64,000 nucleotides of DNA from Pseudomonas agarici (GTDB taxonomy: Bacteria > Pseudomonadota > Gammaproteobacteria > Pseudomonadales > Pseudomonadaceae). The stretch is taken from assembly GCF_900109755.1 (NCBI RefSeq), contig NZ_FOAR01000011.1:101335-165334 (forward strand). Direction: 5' to 3'. Made by a program: the position numbers and the translations under genes. Within the stretch, counting starts at the first letter, position 1. The number at the start of each line of letters is the position of its first letter. The notes under the pieces were generated by a model. The model saw nothing but the letters and a program-made list of their open reading frames with translations, was not told the DNA's origin and ran no database searches. This document shows positions 9,220 to 18,041 of the stretch, piece after piece.

Positions 9220-9401
9220 ATAGCTAACGCGCAAAACAGCACCCTCCACTGTACGTCGTGAAGCACCCGTTCAAGAGAAAAAGGGTTCAGCTATCGGAAC
9301 TGCCGCCGATACACCCCTTACGAACAAATTCAGCTGGCACTAAAAACAACACCTTCCAGCCACCCGACGAGCAAGCAACACTACGTTCCTGGAGGAATTC
9401 A

Positions 9402-11324
9402 ATGAATAGCTGGTTTGCCAATATCAGCATCAACCTGAAACTGGGTCTGGGCTTCGGCCTGGTCCTGGTGCTTACTACTATTCTGGCCCTGACAGGCTGG
9501 ACCAGCCTCGGTGGCCTGATCGACCGTAGTAACTGGATGAGCGACATCACCCAGCTCAATGCCTCGCTGACCAAACTGCGCGTGGCCCGTTTGCAGTACA
9601 TGCTGACCAACGGCGACGAGACCGCCGCACAGAACGTGCAGGTCAACCTCGACGCCTTTATCGCCCAGCAGCAGAAATTGCTCGGCAGCTTCAAAAGCCC
9701 GGAGAATCTCAAGCTGCTCAACGAGCAGGCCGCGTTCATTGGTAGCTACCAGCAGTCGCTGAACAAAATGCGCGACGCTTATCGCACCGGCAACAGCGCT
9801 CGCCAGACCATGGGCGAAAACGCCGAGGTCATCCAGAAACTGATTGCCACGATCCACAACAACGTCCTGCAAATGGCGCCGGACGATGAAGGTCGTTTCG
9901 AGCGCTTCCAAGCCATTATCCAGGCCAAGGAACAATTCCACCTGACCCGCTACGAAGTGCGTGGCTACACCGCCAGCAGTACCCCGGATACCGAACAGAA
10001 AGCCATCAACCAGCTAAATGAAACAATTGCCGGCCTGAAACAACTCCAGCAGCATTTCAGCAGCAGCCAGCAGAATGAGCTGCAGCAGTTGGAAACACGT
10101 CTGGACAATTACCGGGTCGCGGTGCAAGCCTATAAGACTGCCAACAGCGCCGTCATACTGGCGCGCAAGGAAATGACCGACCAGGGCAATGGCATCGTGG
10201 CACGCAGCAGCGATCTCTACCAGATCCAACTGGAGCGTCGTGACAGCGAAAGTGCCCAGGCCCGCAACCTGCAATTGGGCAGCACGTTGCTCGCCCTGCT
10301 ATTCGGCATTCTTGCCGCCGTGGTCATCACCCGCCAAATCAATCGGCCGATCCGCGAGACCCTCGGTGTGGTGGAGCGCATTGCCTCCGGTGACCTGACA
10401 CAGGAGCTGCTGATCAGCCGCCGCGATGAGTTGGGCGTGCTGCAGCAAGGCATCCAGCGCATGAGCGGCACCCTGCGTGACTTGATCAGCGGCATTCGCG
10501 ACGGTGTCACCCAGATCGCCAGCGCCGCCGAAGAGTTGTCAGCGGTGACCGAGCAGACCAGCGCCGGGGTCAACAACCAGAAAATCGAAACCGACCAAGT
10601 GGCCACGGCCATGCATGAAATGACTGCCACCGTGCAAGAAGTCGCGCGCAATGCCGAAGAAGCCTCGCTCGCGGCGGCGGCGGCAGATGGTGAAGCCCGT
10701 GAAGGTGATCGGGTGGTCGGCCAAGCCATTGCCCAGATCGAGCGCCTGGCTGCCGAAGTGCTACGCTCGACCGAGGCCATGACAGTGCTGCAACGCGAAA
10801 GCGACAAGATTGGCAGCGTCATGGACGTGATCAAGGCCGTGGCCGAGCAGACCAATCTGTTAGCGCTCAACGCTGCCATCGAAGCGGCCCGCGCCGGTGA
10901 AGCCGGACGTGGTTTTGCCGTGGTGGCTGATGAAGTACGCGGCCTGGCCCAACGGACACAGAAATCCACCGAAGAGATCGAAGGCCTGGTGGCAGGCTTG
11001 CAGAACGGTACCCAGCAAGTGGCGAACATGATGAACAACAGCCGTGGCCTGACCGATAGCAGCGTCGAACTGACCCGCCAGGCCGGAACCTCACTGGAAA
11101 ACATCACCCGCACGGTGTCGAATATTCAATCGATGAACCAGCAGATCGCCGCGGCGGCCGAGCAGCAGAGCACGGTAGCCGAAGAGATCAGCCGCAGCAT
11201 CATCAATGTCCGCGACGTGTCTGAACAGACCGCTGCCGCCAGCGATGAAACCGCCGCCTCCAGTGTCGAACTGGCCCGCCTGGGCAATCAGTTGCAGATG
11301 ATGGTCAGCCACTTCCGGGTCTGA
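9402..11324 (+). CDS. Methyl-accepting chemotaxis protein with a helical bimodular (HBM) sensor
   Basis: 640 residues from the ATG at 9402, which follows a strong GGAGGA; an in-frame upstream start would only add a Lys-rich leader. Layout: first membrane helix at about residues 10-32, a periplasmic all-helical domain at about 35-280 whose [18 protein letters not shown] stretch resembles HBM sensors (McpS type), second membrane helix about 285-305, HAMP domain, then the coiled signalling domain. The signalling tip [20 protein letters not shown] and the following [15 protein letters not shown] are intact. HBM receptors often bind organic acids, which would suit the neighbouring catabolic genes, but the ligand is not readable here. 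Confidence 0.93.
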   Translation: MNSWFANISINLKLGLGFGLVLVLTTILALTGWTSLGGLIDRSNWMSDITQLNASLTKLRVARLQYMLTNGDETAAQNVQVNLDAFIAQQQKLLGSFKSPENLKLLNEQAAFIGSYQQSLNKMRDAYRTGNSARQTMGENAEVIQKLIATIHNNVLQMAPDDEGRFERFQAIIQAKEQFHLTRYEVRGYTASSTPDTEQKAINQLNETIAGLKQLQQHFSSSQQNELQQLETRLDNYRVAVQAYKTANSAVILARKEMTDQGNGIVARSSDLYQIQLERRDSESAQARNLQLGSTLLALLFGILAAVVITRQINRPIRETLGVVERIASGDLTQELLISRRDELGVLQQGIQRMSGTLRDLISGIRDGVTQIASAAEELSAVTEQTSAGVNNQKIETDQVATAMHEMTATVQEVARNAEEASLAAAAADGEAREGDRVVGQAIAQIERLAAEVLRSTEAMTVLQRESDKIGSVMDVIKAVAEQTNLLALNAAIEAARAGEAGRGFAVVADEVRGLAQRTQKSTEEIEGLVAGLQNGTQQVANMMNNSRGLTDSSVELTRQAGTSLENITRTVSNIQSMNQQIAAAAEQQSTVAEEISRSIINVRDVSEQTAAASDETAASSVELARLGNQLQMMVSHFRV

Positions 11325-11502
11325 ACCGCCAAAGATCGATAAACTCAGCTACAGGCCTTGTAGATAAAGGGTTGTAGCTGTACCTCCAAGTAGTCGCAGG
11401 AGCGTCTTGCCCTGGCCTTATCGTCCACAAGTAATTCGACTCGGGCTGCCGGACCCGATTGACCTTCCAAATGGCCCACCTCGGCGAAACGCTACAAACG
11501 CC

Positions 11503-11982
11503 TTAAGCGAGCGGCACGGCTCCACGCAACGGGGTCTCTTGCGCGGGGCGTGGCGGGGTCTGTTCGCGTGCCGCCAACTCCTCCAGCGTCAGCGCCAGCC
11601 AGTTGCCCATCTTGTCGGCCTGCTCCGTGAAACGCTCGAACAGGCGCAGCATGGCACTGTGATCGAGCATGAGGAAGGGTTGACGGCTCCACAGAATGAC
11701 TTTCTTCTGCTCGACAATCGCCCCGGTCAGGATCGGCGGGTGCTCCAGCCCCAGCAAATTAGCCTGGAGCAGGATGGCCAGGGTCTGCGGGTCATCGAAG
11801 CGTTGCTCCGACACGGGCAGCAGGCAACTGACCGTCAGAAAATCATTGGGCGCCTCGCGCCACTCCAGCACCAGGCCGCTCGGCAAAGTCATGACATAGC
11901 TGTCTGACAGCTCCAGCGCTCGCTCATCGACGCCCACCTGGTGAAACACCGGGGACAGTACTTGTTTCAACTGGCTCGCCAT
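11503..11982 (-). CDS. CesT-type class I T3SS chaperone (single-effector chaperone)
   Basis: 159 residues, mildly acidic, with the CesT-family pattern. An N-terminal amphipathic helix (LKQVLSPVFHQVGVD) leads into beta-strands, then LLQANLLGL, then TGAIVEQKKVILWSRQPF, and a final helix LDHSAMLRLFERFTEQADKM. It begins 12 bases after the stop of the candidate effector at 11995-13356 on the same strand and so is almost certainly its dedicated chaperone, co-transcribed from the hrp box at 13387-13415. A short Pro-rich tail extends beyond the usual fold. The sequence is too divergent to name a known Shc protein. Confidence 0.75.
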   Translation of the reverse strand: MASQLKQVLSPVFHQVGVDERALELSDSYVMTLPSGLVLEWREAPNDFLTVSCLLPVSEQRFDDPQTLAILLQANLLGLEHPPILTGAIVEQKKVILWSRQPFLMLDHSAMLRLFERFTEQADKMGNWLALTLEELAAREQTPPRPAQETPLRGAVPLA

Positions 11983-11994
11983 CGGCTATTGACC

Positions 11995-13356
11995 TTATCG
12001 AGTGATAAAATTGCGCACCCGCGCCATTAATGAGCTGGAACGTTCGCGACGGGCCGGCGGCGTGTCACGGTAGCGAGCACCGTCGTGGGTGGGTACGCGC
12101 TCCCGCCGGACGCTGACCGAGGGCGCATGCCGACGCTCCACGGGAGCGGGCGCGTAGTGGGGAATCACCGGTCGCTCGCGGGTACTGAGCGACTCTGCGC
12201 GGGCACGCGGCGGCGGAACCCGTCCACGGGAGGCATTGCCGTTGTCCACGGGCGGTCGGTAATGCCGGGCGTCGGTGGGCGGCACCCAACGACGATCGTC
12301 CCGAGGCGCAACATAAGGCGTGACGACCGGGCTGCTACGCGTATCGACCGTCTCCGAGCGGCCCAGCGGAGCGGCCGGCACCCTGGACGAGGCGTTGCGC
12401 CCACGGGAGCGCTCATTCAGCGACGGAAAATCCAGGGTAGCGACGATCGGTGCCGGTGGCGGGTTATGCGGCACCTCCGTGCCGTCCCAGGGGTTGATAC
12501 CCAACTGGTCCAGTCGTTTGCGGAATTGGCGCTCCGAAAAATTCTGGTCAATGCGTCTCTCATCTCCCCGACTCGAGTCACCCTCATAGCGCAGCCCCAG
12601 GTTCTTCGACGCATGGACCTGTGTATAGAGTTTGGTGTTTGCCAGCAAGAAATCCGTCAGTTGTGCCTTGTCCGATGGCTCGTTCGGTCGCAAACGGGCA
12701 AACTCCCTGTCGATCTCCTGTTGGCTGGCCTTGGGGCCGCGTAACAGTTGCTCGCGCTCATCTGGGTTGTAGCGCGGTTGATAACGATACAGAACCTCGG
12801 GATGAGCGCCCAGCAACGAAAAATCCTGGCGGCGCAACGCTCGACCGAACTCCGGCCAGGCATCGGAAATCACGGTATTGTTGCTCTCCCGCGAGTCGCC
12901 GACCTCCACGAAGACATGGCCAACATCCGCGGCCAGCACAACGGACACCTGCTGGTGTTGATCTTTGGCGCTCGCCAACAGCAACGCATTCACCATGGCC
13001 ATCTGGTCGCAGTTGCCAGCCCCGAACCGCGCCGCACTCCGCGCAAAGCCGGGGTAGCCTTGACTCTTGTCGGCATCGTAGCTCACGACCGTGCGTTTGA
13101 AGGACTCGGCCTGAGTCGCCCGGACATGCCTTCTCTGGTTACCCGAACCGTAATTGAGGATTCGCCAAGTGTCGTCGATGGCCTGGTTGGATAGCAGCAG
13201 CGCATTCATCTGCGCTACGGGCACGGTGACCGTAGCCTTGAAATGCTGCGGGTCGCCTGGGGCCAAGACTCGGCGTGCCGACACTGTGTGATTGCGATCA
13301 CCGGTGTTGAAATATCGGGGATCGCCCCTAAAAGTTAAACCCGTCGATAGAGGCAT
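11995..13356 (-). CDS. Candidate type III effector with transglutaminase/papain-like Cys-His-Asp residues
   Basis: 453 residues, no Sec signal and no membrane helices. The N-terminal half carries three motifs in the order and spacing of transglutaminase-like or papain-like enzymes: GAGNCDQMA (Cys116), VGHVFVEVGD (His147) and ISDAWPEF (Asp165). The C-terminal 155 residues are Arg/Pro-rich and look disordered. An hrp box ends 30 bases before the ATG and a CesT-type chaperone gene follows, so HrpL-dependent T3SS secretion is likely. No purine-rich Shine-Dalgarno is visible before the ATG at 13356. It may be a distant member of a Cys-His-Asp effector family (HopX/AvrPphE-like or other), but I cannot assign one. 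Enzyme activity and target are inferred only from the residue pattern. Confidence 0.7.
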   Translation of the reverse strand: MPLSTGLTFRGDPRYFNTGDRNHTVSARRVLAPGDPQHFKATVTVPVAQMNALLLSNQAIDDTWRILNYGSGNQRRHVRATQAESFKRTVVSYDADKSQGYPGFARSAARFGAGNCDQMAMVNALLLASAKDQHQQVSVVLAADVGHVFVEVGDSRESNNTVISDAWPEFGRALRRQDFSLLGAHPEVLYRYQPRYNPDEREQLLRGPKASQQEIDREFARLRPNEPSDKAQLTDFLLANTKLYTQVHASKNLGLRYEGDSSRGDERRIDQNFSERQFRKRLDQLGINPWDGTEVPHNPPPAPIVATLDFPSLNERSRGRNASSRVPAAPLGRSETVDTRSSPVVTPYVAPRDDRRWVPPTDARHYRPPVDNGNASRGRVPPPRARAESLSTRERPVIPHYAPAPVERRHAPSVSVRRERVPTHDGARYRDTPPARRERSSSLMARVRNFITR

Positions 13357-13386
13357 GAGATTGATTCGAGAGGAGTAGAACGCTGC

Positions 13387-13415
13387 TGAGTGGTTCTAGC
13401 ACGCAAACTGGTTCC
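13387..13415 (-). promoter_or_regulatory. hrp box (HrpL promoter) of the effector-chaperone operon
   Basis: On the minus strand GGAACC-N16-CCACTCA, a full match to the HrpL consensus GGAACC-N15/16-CCACNNA. It ends 30 bases upstream of the ATG at 13356. Confidence 0.92.
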
Positions 13416-13459
13416 ATCCCCATCCTATCGAATCATGCTCGATACCGACCCATCGTCAG

Positions 13460-14353
13460 TCAAATCATCTCGTTCAGGATCCACTCGGTGACCGAGGTGC
13501 GCTTCGGTGCCCAACCCAGCCACTCGCGGGCATTGGTGCCGCGCACCCGGCTGTTGGAGCCCAGGGCGTAGTTGGCCATTTCATACCCCCACTCGGCTTC
13601 GGCATCCGCCAGCGGCCAGTCTTGTGGTTCGCCCAGGTTCAGGGCCTTGGCCATCGCGGTGGTCATATCGATAAACGCCGCTTCACCGCTTTCGACGAAA
13701 TAGAACGTACCCGCCGGACTTTTCTGCAGAGCCAGCAGGTACAGCGCTACCACATCTTCGATATGCACATTGGACCAGATGCTCGCGCCGCTGCCGACAT
13801 GGCGCACCACACCACTCTTGCGAGCCTGTGCCAACAAGCGCGGTAACTGCACGCTGTCGCGGCTCACGCCCAAGCTGTGACCGTAGATCAAGGTATTGCA
13901 CAACACCGCCGAACGCACACCGGACTTCGCCGCGGCGAGAACCAGGTTGTCGATGGCTACGCGGGCCGCCTTGTCGACAGTCGGCTGCGGCAGGTTGTTC
14001 TCGTCATAGACGATATCACTGGCCTTGCCGCCGGCTGCGTCGCCGACGATGCTCGAACCGCTGGTGTGCAGGAACACTTTGTCGGAACCGCGCAGGGCGT
14101 CGAGCAAAGCTTCGACCGCACCGCGATGGTCACTGCTGGCAGCGTTGATCACGGCATCGGCCTGACGCGCCTGCTCGGCGAGCAAGCGGCTGTCGTCCAG
14201 GGTGCCGAGCACCGGGGTGATCCCCAAGGCGTGCAACTCTTCGGCCTGTCCGGCATGGCGTACCAAGCCGCTGACCCGATGGCCAGCCGCGACCAGCCCG
14301 GTGGCGATGGAACCGCCGATAAAGCCGGCGGCGCCGGTAACAAATACGTTCAT
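13460..14353 (-). CDS. NAD(P)-binding epimerase/dehydratase-like protein (extended SDR family)
   Basis: 297 residues from the ATG at 14353 (GGAG eight bases upstream). It begins MNVFVTGAAGFIGGSIATGL, a Rossmann fold with the GxxGxxG dinucleotide signature. A catalytic-type Tyr is at NTLIYGHSLG, and a C-terminal region with SNSRVRGTNAREWLGWAPK is usual for atypical extended SDRs acting on sugar nucleotides or dihydroflavonol-like substrates. It sits with a LysR gene between the effector-chaperone pair and the main T3SS operons. Nothing ties it to secretion. Substrate unknown. Confidence 0.85.
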   Translation of the reverse strand: MNVFVTGAAGFIGGSIATGLVAAGHRVSGLVRHAGQAEELHALGITPVLGTLDDSRLLAEQARQADAVINAASSDHRGAVEALLDALRGSDKVFLHTSGSSIVGDAAGGKASDIVYDENNLPQPTVDKAARVAIDNLVLAAAKSGVRSAVLCNTLIYGHSLGVSRDSVQLPRLLAQARKSGVVRHVGSGASIWSNVHIEDVVALYLLALQKSPAGTFYFVESGEAAFIDMTTAMAKALNLGEPQDWPLADAEAEWGYEMANYALGSNSRVRGTNAREWLGWAPKRTSVTEWILNEMI

Positions 14354-14478
14354 GGAAAAACTCCGTGCGTGGATAAGTGATGGGATGAGTATCGGTGACT
14401 TATCCGTGCCGAATAACCCTATTATTTCCAATTTACTCTTGCGTCGGAGTCACGAATCATCGGCGCGAGACCCCTGAG

Positions 14479-15375
14479 TCAGCTTGCATACCTGGCCAGC
14501 TTGCCTTGGATAAAGTCGAGGAAGCATTGGATGCGCAAGGCCAGCCGCGAGTTACGGTAGTACACCGCATGGATCGGCTGGCGATAGCCGCTGTTGGCTG
14601 GCGCCAGGATCACCCGTAGGCGACCGGACCGGATGTCCTCGCAGGTCATAAAATGCGACAGGCAGGCAATGCCTTGCCCCTCCAGCGCCAACTGACGCAA
14701 GGTCTCGCCGCTGGATGCGCTGATGCTCGGCTGGATTGGCCAACGATCCCCCTGGGCATGCCGCAACGGCCAGTGGTTGAGACTCTCGGCCTGGGTGAAG
14801 CCAAGTAGTGTGTGCGCGGATAAGTCATTGACGCTGACCGGTACACCATGACGCTCCAGGTACGCGGGGCTGGCGAGGATATTCAGCGGGCTGCTGCCCA
14901 GCGGACGGGCGTGCAAGGTCGAGTCCGCCAGATTGCCGATACGAATAGCGATATCCGTGCTCTGCTCCAGCAGATCGATGATCAGGTCGTTGCTGTTGAG
15001 TTCCAGTTGGATATCCGGGTACAGCTCGCGAAACTCGGCGATATACGGCACCACTGCGTGCAGCATGAAGGGCGACGCGGCGTTGATCCGCAAGCGCCCG
15101 GCCGGCGTGCGCTGCCGCAGGGACAGGCGCTCTTCCAACTCGTCCATCTGCTCCAGGATCTGCTTGGCCCGCTCGAAGAAAAACTTGCCCTCCTCGGTCA
15201 GGTCCATGCGTCGGGTGGTGCGATTGATCAGCGTGGTATCGAGCTTGGCTTCCAGCCGCGACAAGCAGCGACTGACCGCCGACGGGGTTTGGCCGATCTG
15301 CTCAGCCGCCGCTGAAATCGAACCGCACTCAATCACGCCGACAAAGATCTGCAACTCATCGGATCTGGCTTTCAC
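14479..15375 (-). CDS. LysR-family transcriptional regulator
   Basis: 298 residues with the N-terminal helix-turn-helix (MKARSDELQIFVGVIECGSI, then TPSAVSRCLSRLEAKLDTTL) and the substrate-binding domain from about residue 90. The sequence RTTRRMDLTEEGKFFFERA is characteristic of the large Pseudomonas subgroup that controls oxidoreductases next door. It is 125 bases upstream of the SDR gene on the same strand and may regulate it. It closes the left flank of the T3SS block, whose last gene ends at 15537. Confidence 0.92.
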   Translation of the reverse strand: MKARSDELQIFVGVIECGSISAAAEQIGQTPSAVSRCLSRLEAKLDTTLINRTTRRMDLTEEGKFFFERAKQILEQMDELEERLSLRQRTPAGRLRINAASPFMLHAVVPYIAEFRELYPDIQLELNSNDLIIDLLEQSTDIAIRIGNLADSTLHARPLGSSPLNILASPAYLERHGVPVSVNDLSAHTLLGFTQAESLNHWPLRHAQGDRWPIQPSISASSGETLRQLALEGQGIACLSHFMTCEDIRSGRLRVILAPANSGYRQPIHAVYYRNSRLALRIQCFLDFIQGKLARYAS

Positions 15376-15536
15376 CTTGACCCCTCATCCGGAAACAGGC
15401 CTGATAGTAGCCGTATGTGGGGTAAAAGGAACCAAGGAAGAGCTCGAAGCCGTGCGCAAGTACTTCGTCTTTGCCTGAATAGCGCCTGCGATGCTTACCG
15501 GCCGCGTCGGCAGCCGGAGGCTGATGCACAAACGAG

Positions 15537-16964
15537 TCAGACTGCCGGGTCGTTGGGGTTGGGCGCCGCCGGGCGATTACGAAGTCTCGAGTTGTTGACC
15601 ATGCCCGCCAGTCTATCGGCCCCAGACGACGCGGCACCACCAATCTCGTTAATCACGTGGCTCACGCCTTGCTTGACCTCCGTGTAGCTTGAACTGATCT
15701 GTCTGCTGGCGGACTCGGCCTTGGCCACCACCTCGGCGTGCACTTGCTTGGCGATAGCCTGAGCCTTGGGCGGTAAGTCTTCCTGCAACACCTTGACCGC
15801 GCCGTCGCTGGCCGGCCCGACCAGGGTCGCGGTCGCTCCGAAAGCGGCAAAAGCCAGCGCCGACATGACAACGTTGGCCAACTGGTCTAATGCGACCCCC
15901 TTCACGAGAGAAAGACCAGCCTCGGTCGCGGCCCCCTTGACCGCGCTACGCACCTCCCCAGCAAGGGCAAAACCACCGCCCAGGGCTAGGCCATTATTGG
16001 CCAGACTACTCATGGAAATCGCCGCGCTAGCGGATTTCAGAGCGTCGGTCATGATGTCCACTGGCAGCTTCGCTATACGCTTGAGAGCGCTGGTTAAAGG
16101 ATCGACACGGGGGTTACAATCCCTCAGCTTCTGGTACTGCTCTTTCCAGTCCTGACGCCCGAACAAGTACTCGGGACCAGCCCGATGCGCCTTTAAGTCA
16201 AACGAGCGCGAGATGATATTCGAACCGGCACCTGCCACCATCCCACCCAGCGCGGTCACTCCAGTATCCACCGCCGCCGCCGTATTCGAGCCTTCGGTGG
16301 CGGTCAAGCTGGTGTTGAGTATGCCGCGCACCACATTACGCACGGTAAAGGTCTGAAGCGCTAAGGCGCTCTGCCCTGCCTGGATGAGGCGGTTTTCCGA
16401 GGCCTTGGCCTTCTGCGCGGCCTGCATTACAGGTTCGAGTTTTTCGGTCGGTGCCTTGAACCAGAACGCATCATGGGTTGCTCTCGACAATAGGCCGTTA
16501 CCGACCACGTCCAATGCACCAGAAACGGTGCCGGCGATTAAACCGGCATAGGCTGGACTGTTGGCCGCATCGGCGGAAATCCCTGGCACCTTGTCGAGCA
16601 ACACCGTAGCGACGGCAAACGGGATACTGCCCACCGCCCCATGAACCGGTATCGTGACCCTATCCATGCCATTGGCCTTGCTCAGCATGCTCTCGACATC
16701 GGCAGCAGTCTGGCCCAGCTGCTGCAGTTCCTTGGCGCGATCATTGATCAGTGCGTCAAGAAAGCCCCCGTTATCCACGGTCCTGTGCGGCTCGAAAACA
16801 TCGGCCATCTTCTGCTTTAGTCCTTCCAGGTTTTGCGTCGCGCTGAGCTCGACCCGCCCGGCGGCAGACGTCTGCGCCAGCGGTTGCATTTCCACGTCAG
16901 ACGCGGAATGTGCGAGCCGCTGCGCAATGCTCGGGTGATGTGCTCCGGTGGAGGAAATAGTCAT
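15537..16964 (-). CDS. hopAA1: HopAA1-family type III effector (RopAA-like)
   Basis: 475 residues, close to the size of P. syringae HopAA1. From memory of that protein, matching blocks run in the same order: a TPFA/IPFAVATVLL-type segment, GALDVVGNGLLSRA, LQTFTVRNVVRGIL, AAVDTGVTALGGMVAGAGSN, LPVDIMTDALKS, and SSLANNGLALGGGFALAGE. The N-terminus MTISSTGAHHPSIAQ is Ser/Thr-rich, as expected of a secretion signal. It is the last gene of the hrpK operon, 60 bases after the lytic transglycosylase gene, and shares the hrp box at 20342-20370. HopAA1 contributes to P. syringae virulence; in P. syringae it lies in the conserved effector locus rather than beside hrpK. No dedicated chaperone gene is adjacent. 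Confidence 0.85.
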   Translation of the reverse strand: MTISSTGAHHPSIAQRLAHSASDVEMQPLAQTSAAGRVELSATQNLEGLKQKMADVFEPHRTVDNGGFLDALINDRAKELQQLGQTAADVESMLSKANGMDRVTIPVHGAVGSIPFAVATVLLDKVPGISADAANSPAYAGLIAGTVSGALDVVGNGLLSRATHDAFWFKAPTEKLEPVMQAAQKAKASENRLIQAGQSALALQTFTVRNVVRGILNTSLTATEGSNTAAAVDTGVTALGGMVAGAGSNIISRSFDLKAHRAGPEYLFGRQDWKEQYQKLRDCNPRVDPLTSALKRIAKLPVDIMTDALKSASAAISMSSLANNGLALGGGFALAGEVRSAVKGAATEAGLSLVKGVALDQLANVVMSALAFAAFGATATLVGPASDGAVKVLQEDLPPKAQAIAKQVHAEVVAKAESASRQISSSYTEVKQGVSHVINEIGGAASSGADRLAGMVNNSRLRNRPAAPNPNDPAV

Positions 16965-17024
16965 TGGCGTCTTGCCTCATTTTGTTATTTTAGAATTTCC
17001 GTTCAATCAAATGTCAACCGGCCG

Positions 17025-17996
17025 TCAGGCCGGCAACTGTCCTTTGCCGCTGCCGATGATCTCGGCGAATTTCAGTACATCGGCCGGGTAGCTCGAACTG
17101 CCGACGCCGCCGGTATCGGCCAGATTACGCGTGTTGACCTTGTCGGGACCGGAGTTGTAGGCCCGCAGCGCAGCGCCGATATTGCCGCTGAACGCCTTGG
17201 CCTGATCGCGCAGATAAAGCGCACCGGCCAAAATGTTGTCGTGAGCGTTATTGACGTTGGCGTTACCCAGCAGGCCGGGGTTTTCTTTCTTCAGGCCAGC
17301 GAAGGTGTCGGCGTTGATCTGCATCAGGCCGGCATCGGTCTTGCCGTTGACGTTGGTGCTGGCGGCGCCCAGGTTGCCTCGCGATTCGGCCCAGATTTGC
17401 CCAGCGATGACCTTGGCCGGCATGCCGGTGGCCTTGGCCGCGTCGAGGATATCCGCACGATAGGGTTCCAGTTGCTTGGGCAGGTGCAGTTCACCACCGC
17501 TGCTCAGGCCACCGGCATTGTCCACCGCGCCCGCGCCACCGGCGCCAGATGCCGGAGCACCGCCACTCGCGCCTTTCACTGGCGAACCACCGCCGGCATC
17601 GCCAACACCACCGCCACCGCCATTCTGCGCCGGCGCCACCGAGTCGTCAGCGGAGTCGTCGTCCTGCTGGGGCTTGAGCATCGCCTGCAACCACTGCATC
17701 ACCGCCTTCTGAATCACCTGCAGCAGTTGATCGAGGATATCCGGCTGCTGGGCCTCACCCGCACCGCCGACGGCGCCGACTTTGTTCGGGACATCCGGCG
17801 GCGCAAAGTTCACCGGGTTCTGCGGCTGGGCGGCGAAGATCCCCATGGCGCTAGGGTCCGGGCTCTGGTTGGCGCTCTGGCCGCTGTCCAGGCCGTGTTC
17901 ATGCCCGCCAGGCCGGCCAAGGTTTGCCAGCTCGGAATCGAACCTATTGGCAATATCTTGCACAGCCGTGCGAACCGGAGAAATCGATAAGCTCAT
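17025..17996 (-). CDS. T3SS-associated lytic transglycosylase with a harpin-like linker (HrpH/HopP1-like)
   Basis: 323 residues from the ATG at 17996, which follows GAGGAG; an in-frame ATG 33 bases upstream has no such site. Residues 1-170 are polar and Gly/Pro/Ala-rich, with runs of glycine near 126-165. Residues 172-320 are a soluble lytic transglycosylase domain: Glu204 in IWAESRGN is the catalytic acid, followed by DAGLMQIN and AALRAYNSGP. There is no Sec signal, as in HrpH and HopP1, which are secreted through the T3SS. The enzyme would open peptidoglycan for the pilus or act during delivery. It is second in the hrpK operon. Confidence 0.88.
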   Translation of the reverse strand: MSLSISPVRTAVQDIANRFDSELANLGRPGGHEHGLDSGQSANQSPDPSAMGIFAAQPQNPVNFAPPDVPNKVGAVGGAGEAQQPDILDQLLQVIQKAVMQWLQAMLKPQQDDDSADDSVAPAQNGGGGGVGDAGGGSPVKGASGGAPASGAGGAGAVDNAGGLSSGGELHLPKQLEPYRADILDAAKATGMPAKVIAGQIWAESRGNLGAASTNVNGKTDAGLMQINADTFAGLKKENPGLLGNANVNNAHDNILAGALYLRDQAKAFSGNIGAALRAYNSGPDKVNTRNLADTGGVGSSSYPADVLKFAEIIGSGKGQLPA

Positions 17997-18041
17997 GGTC
18001 CTGCTCCTCTGCTCGATGGCATCAGTCACTAAGGATTTACA

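Noticed and set aside
9219..9401. Possible FliA-type promoter (GCCGATAC) before the chemoreceptor
   Set aside because: The matching upstream element is not convincing at the correct spacing.
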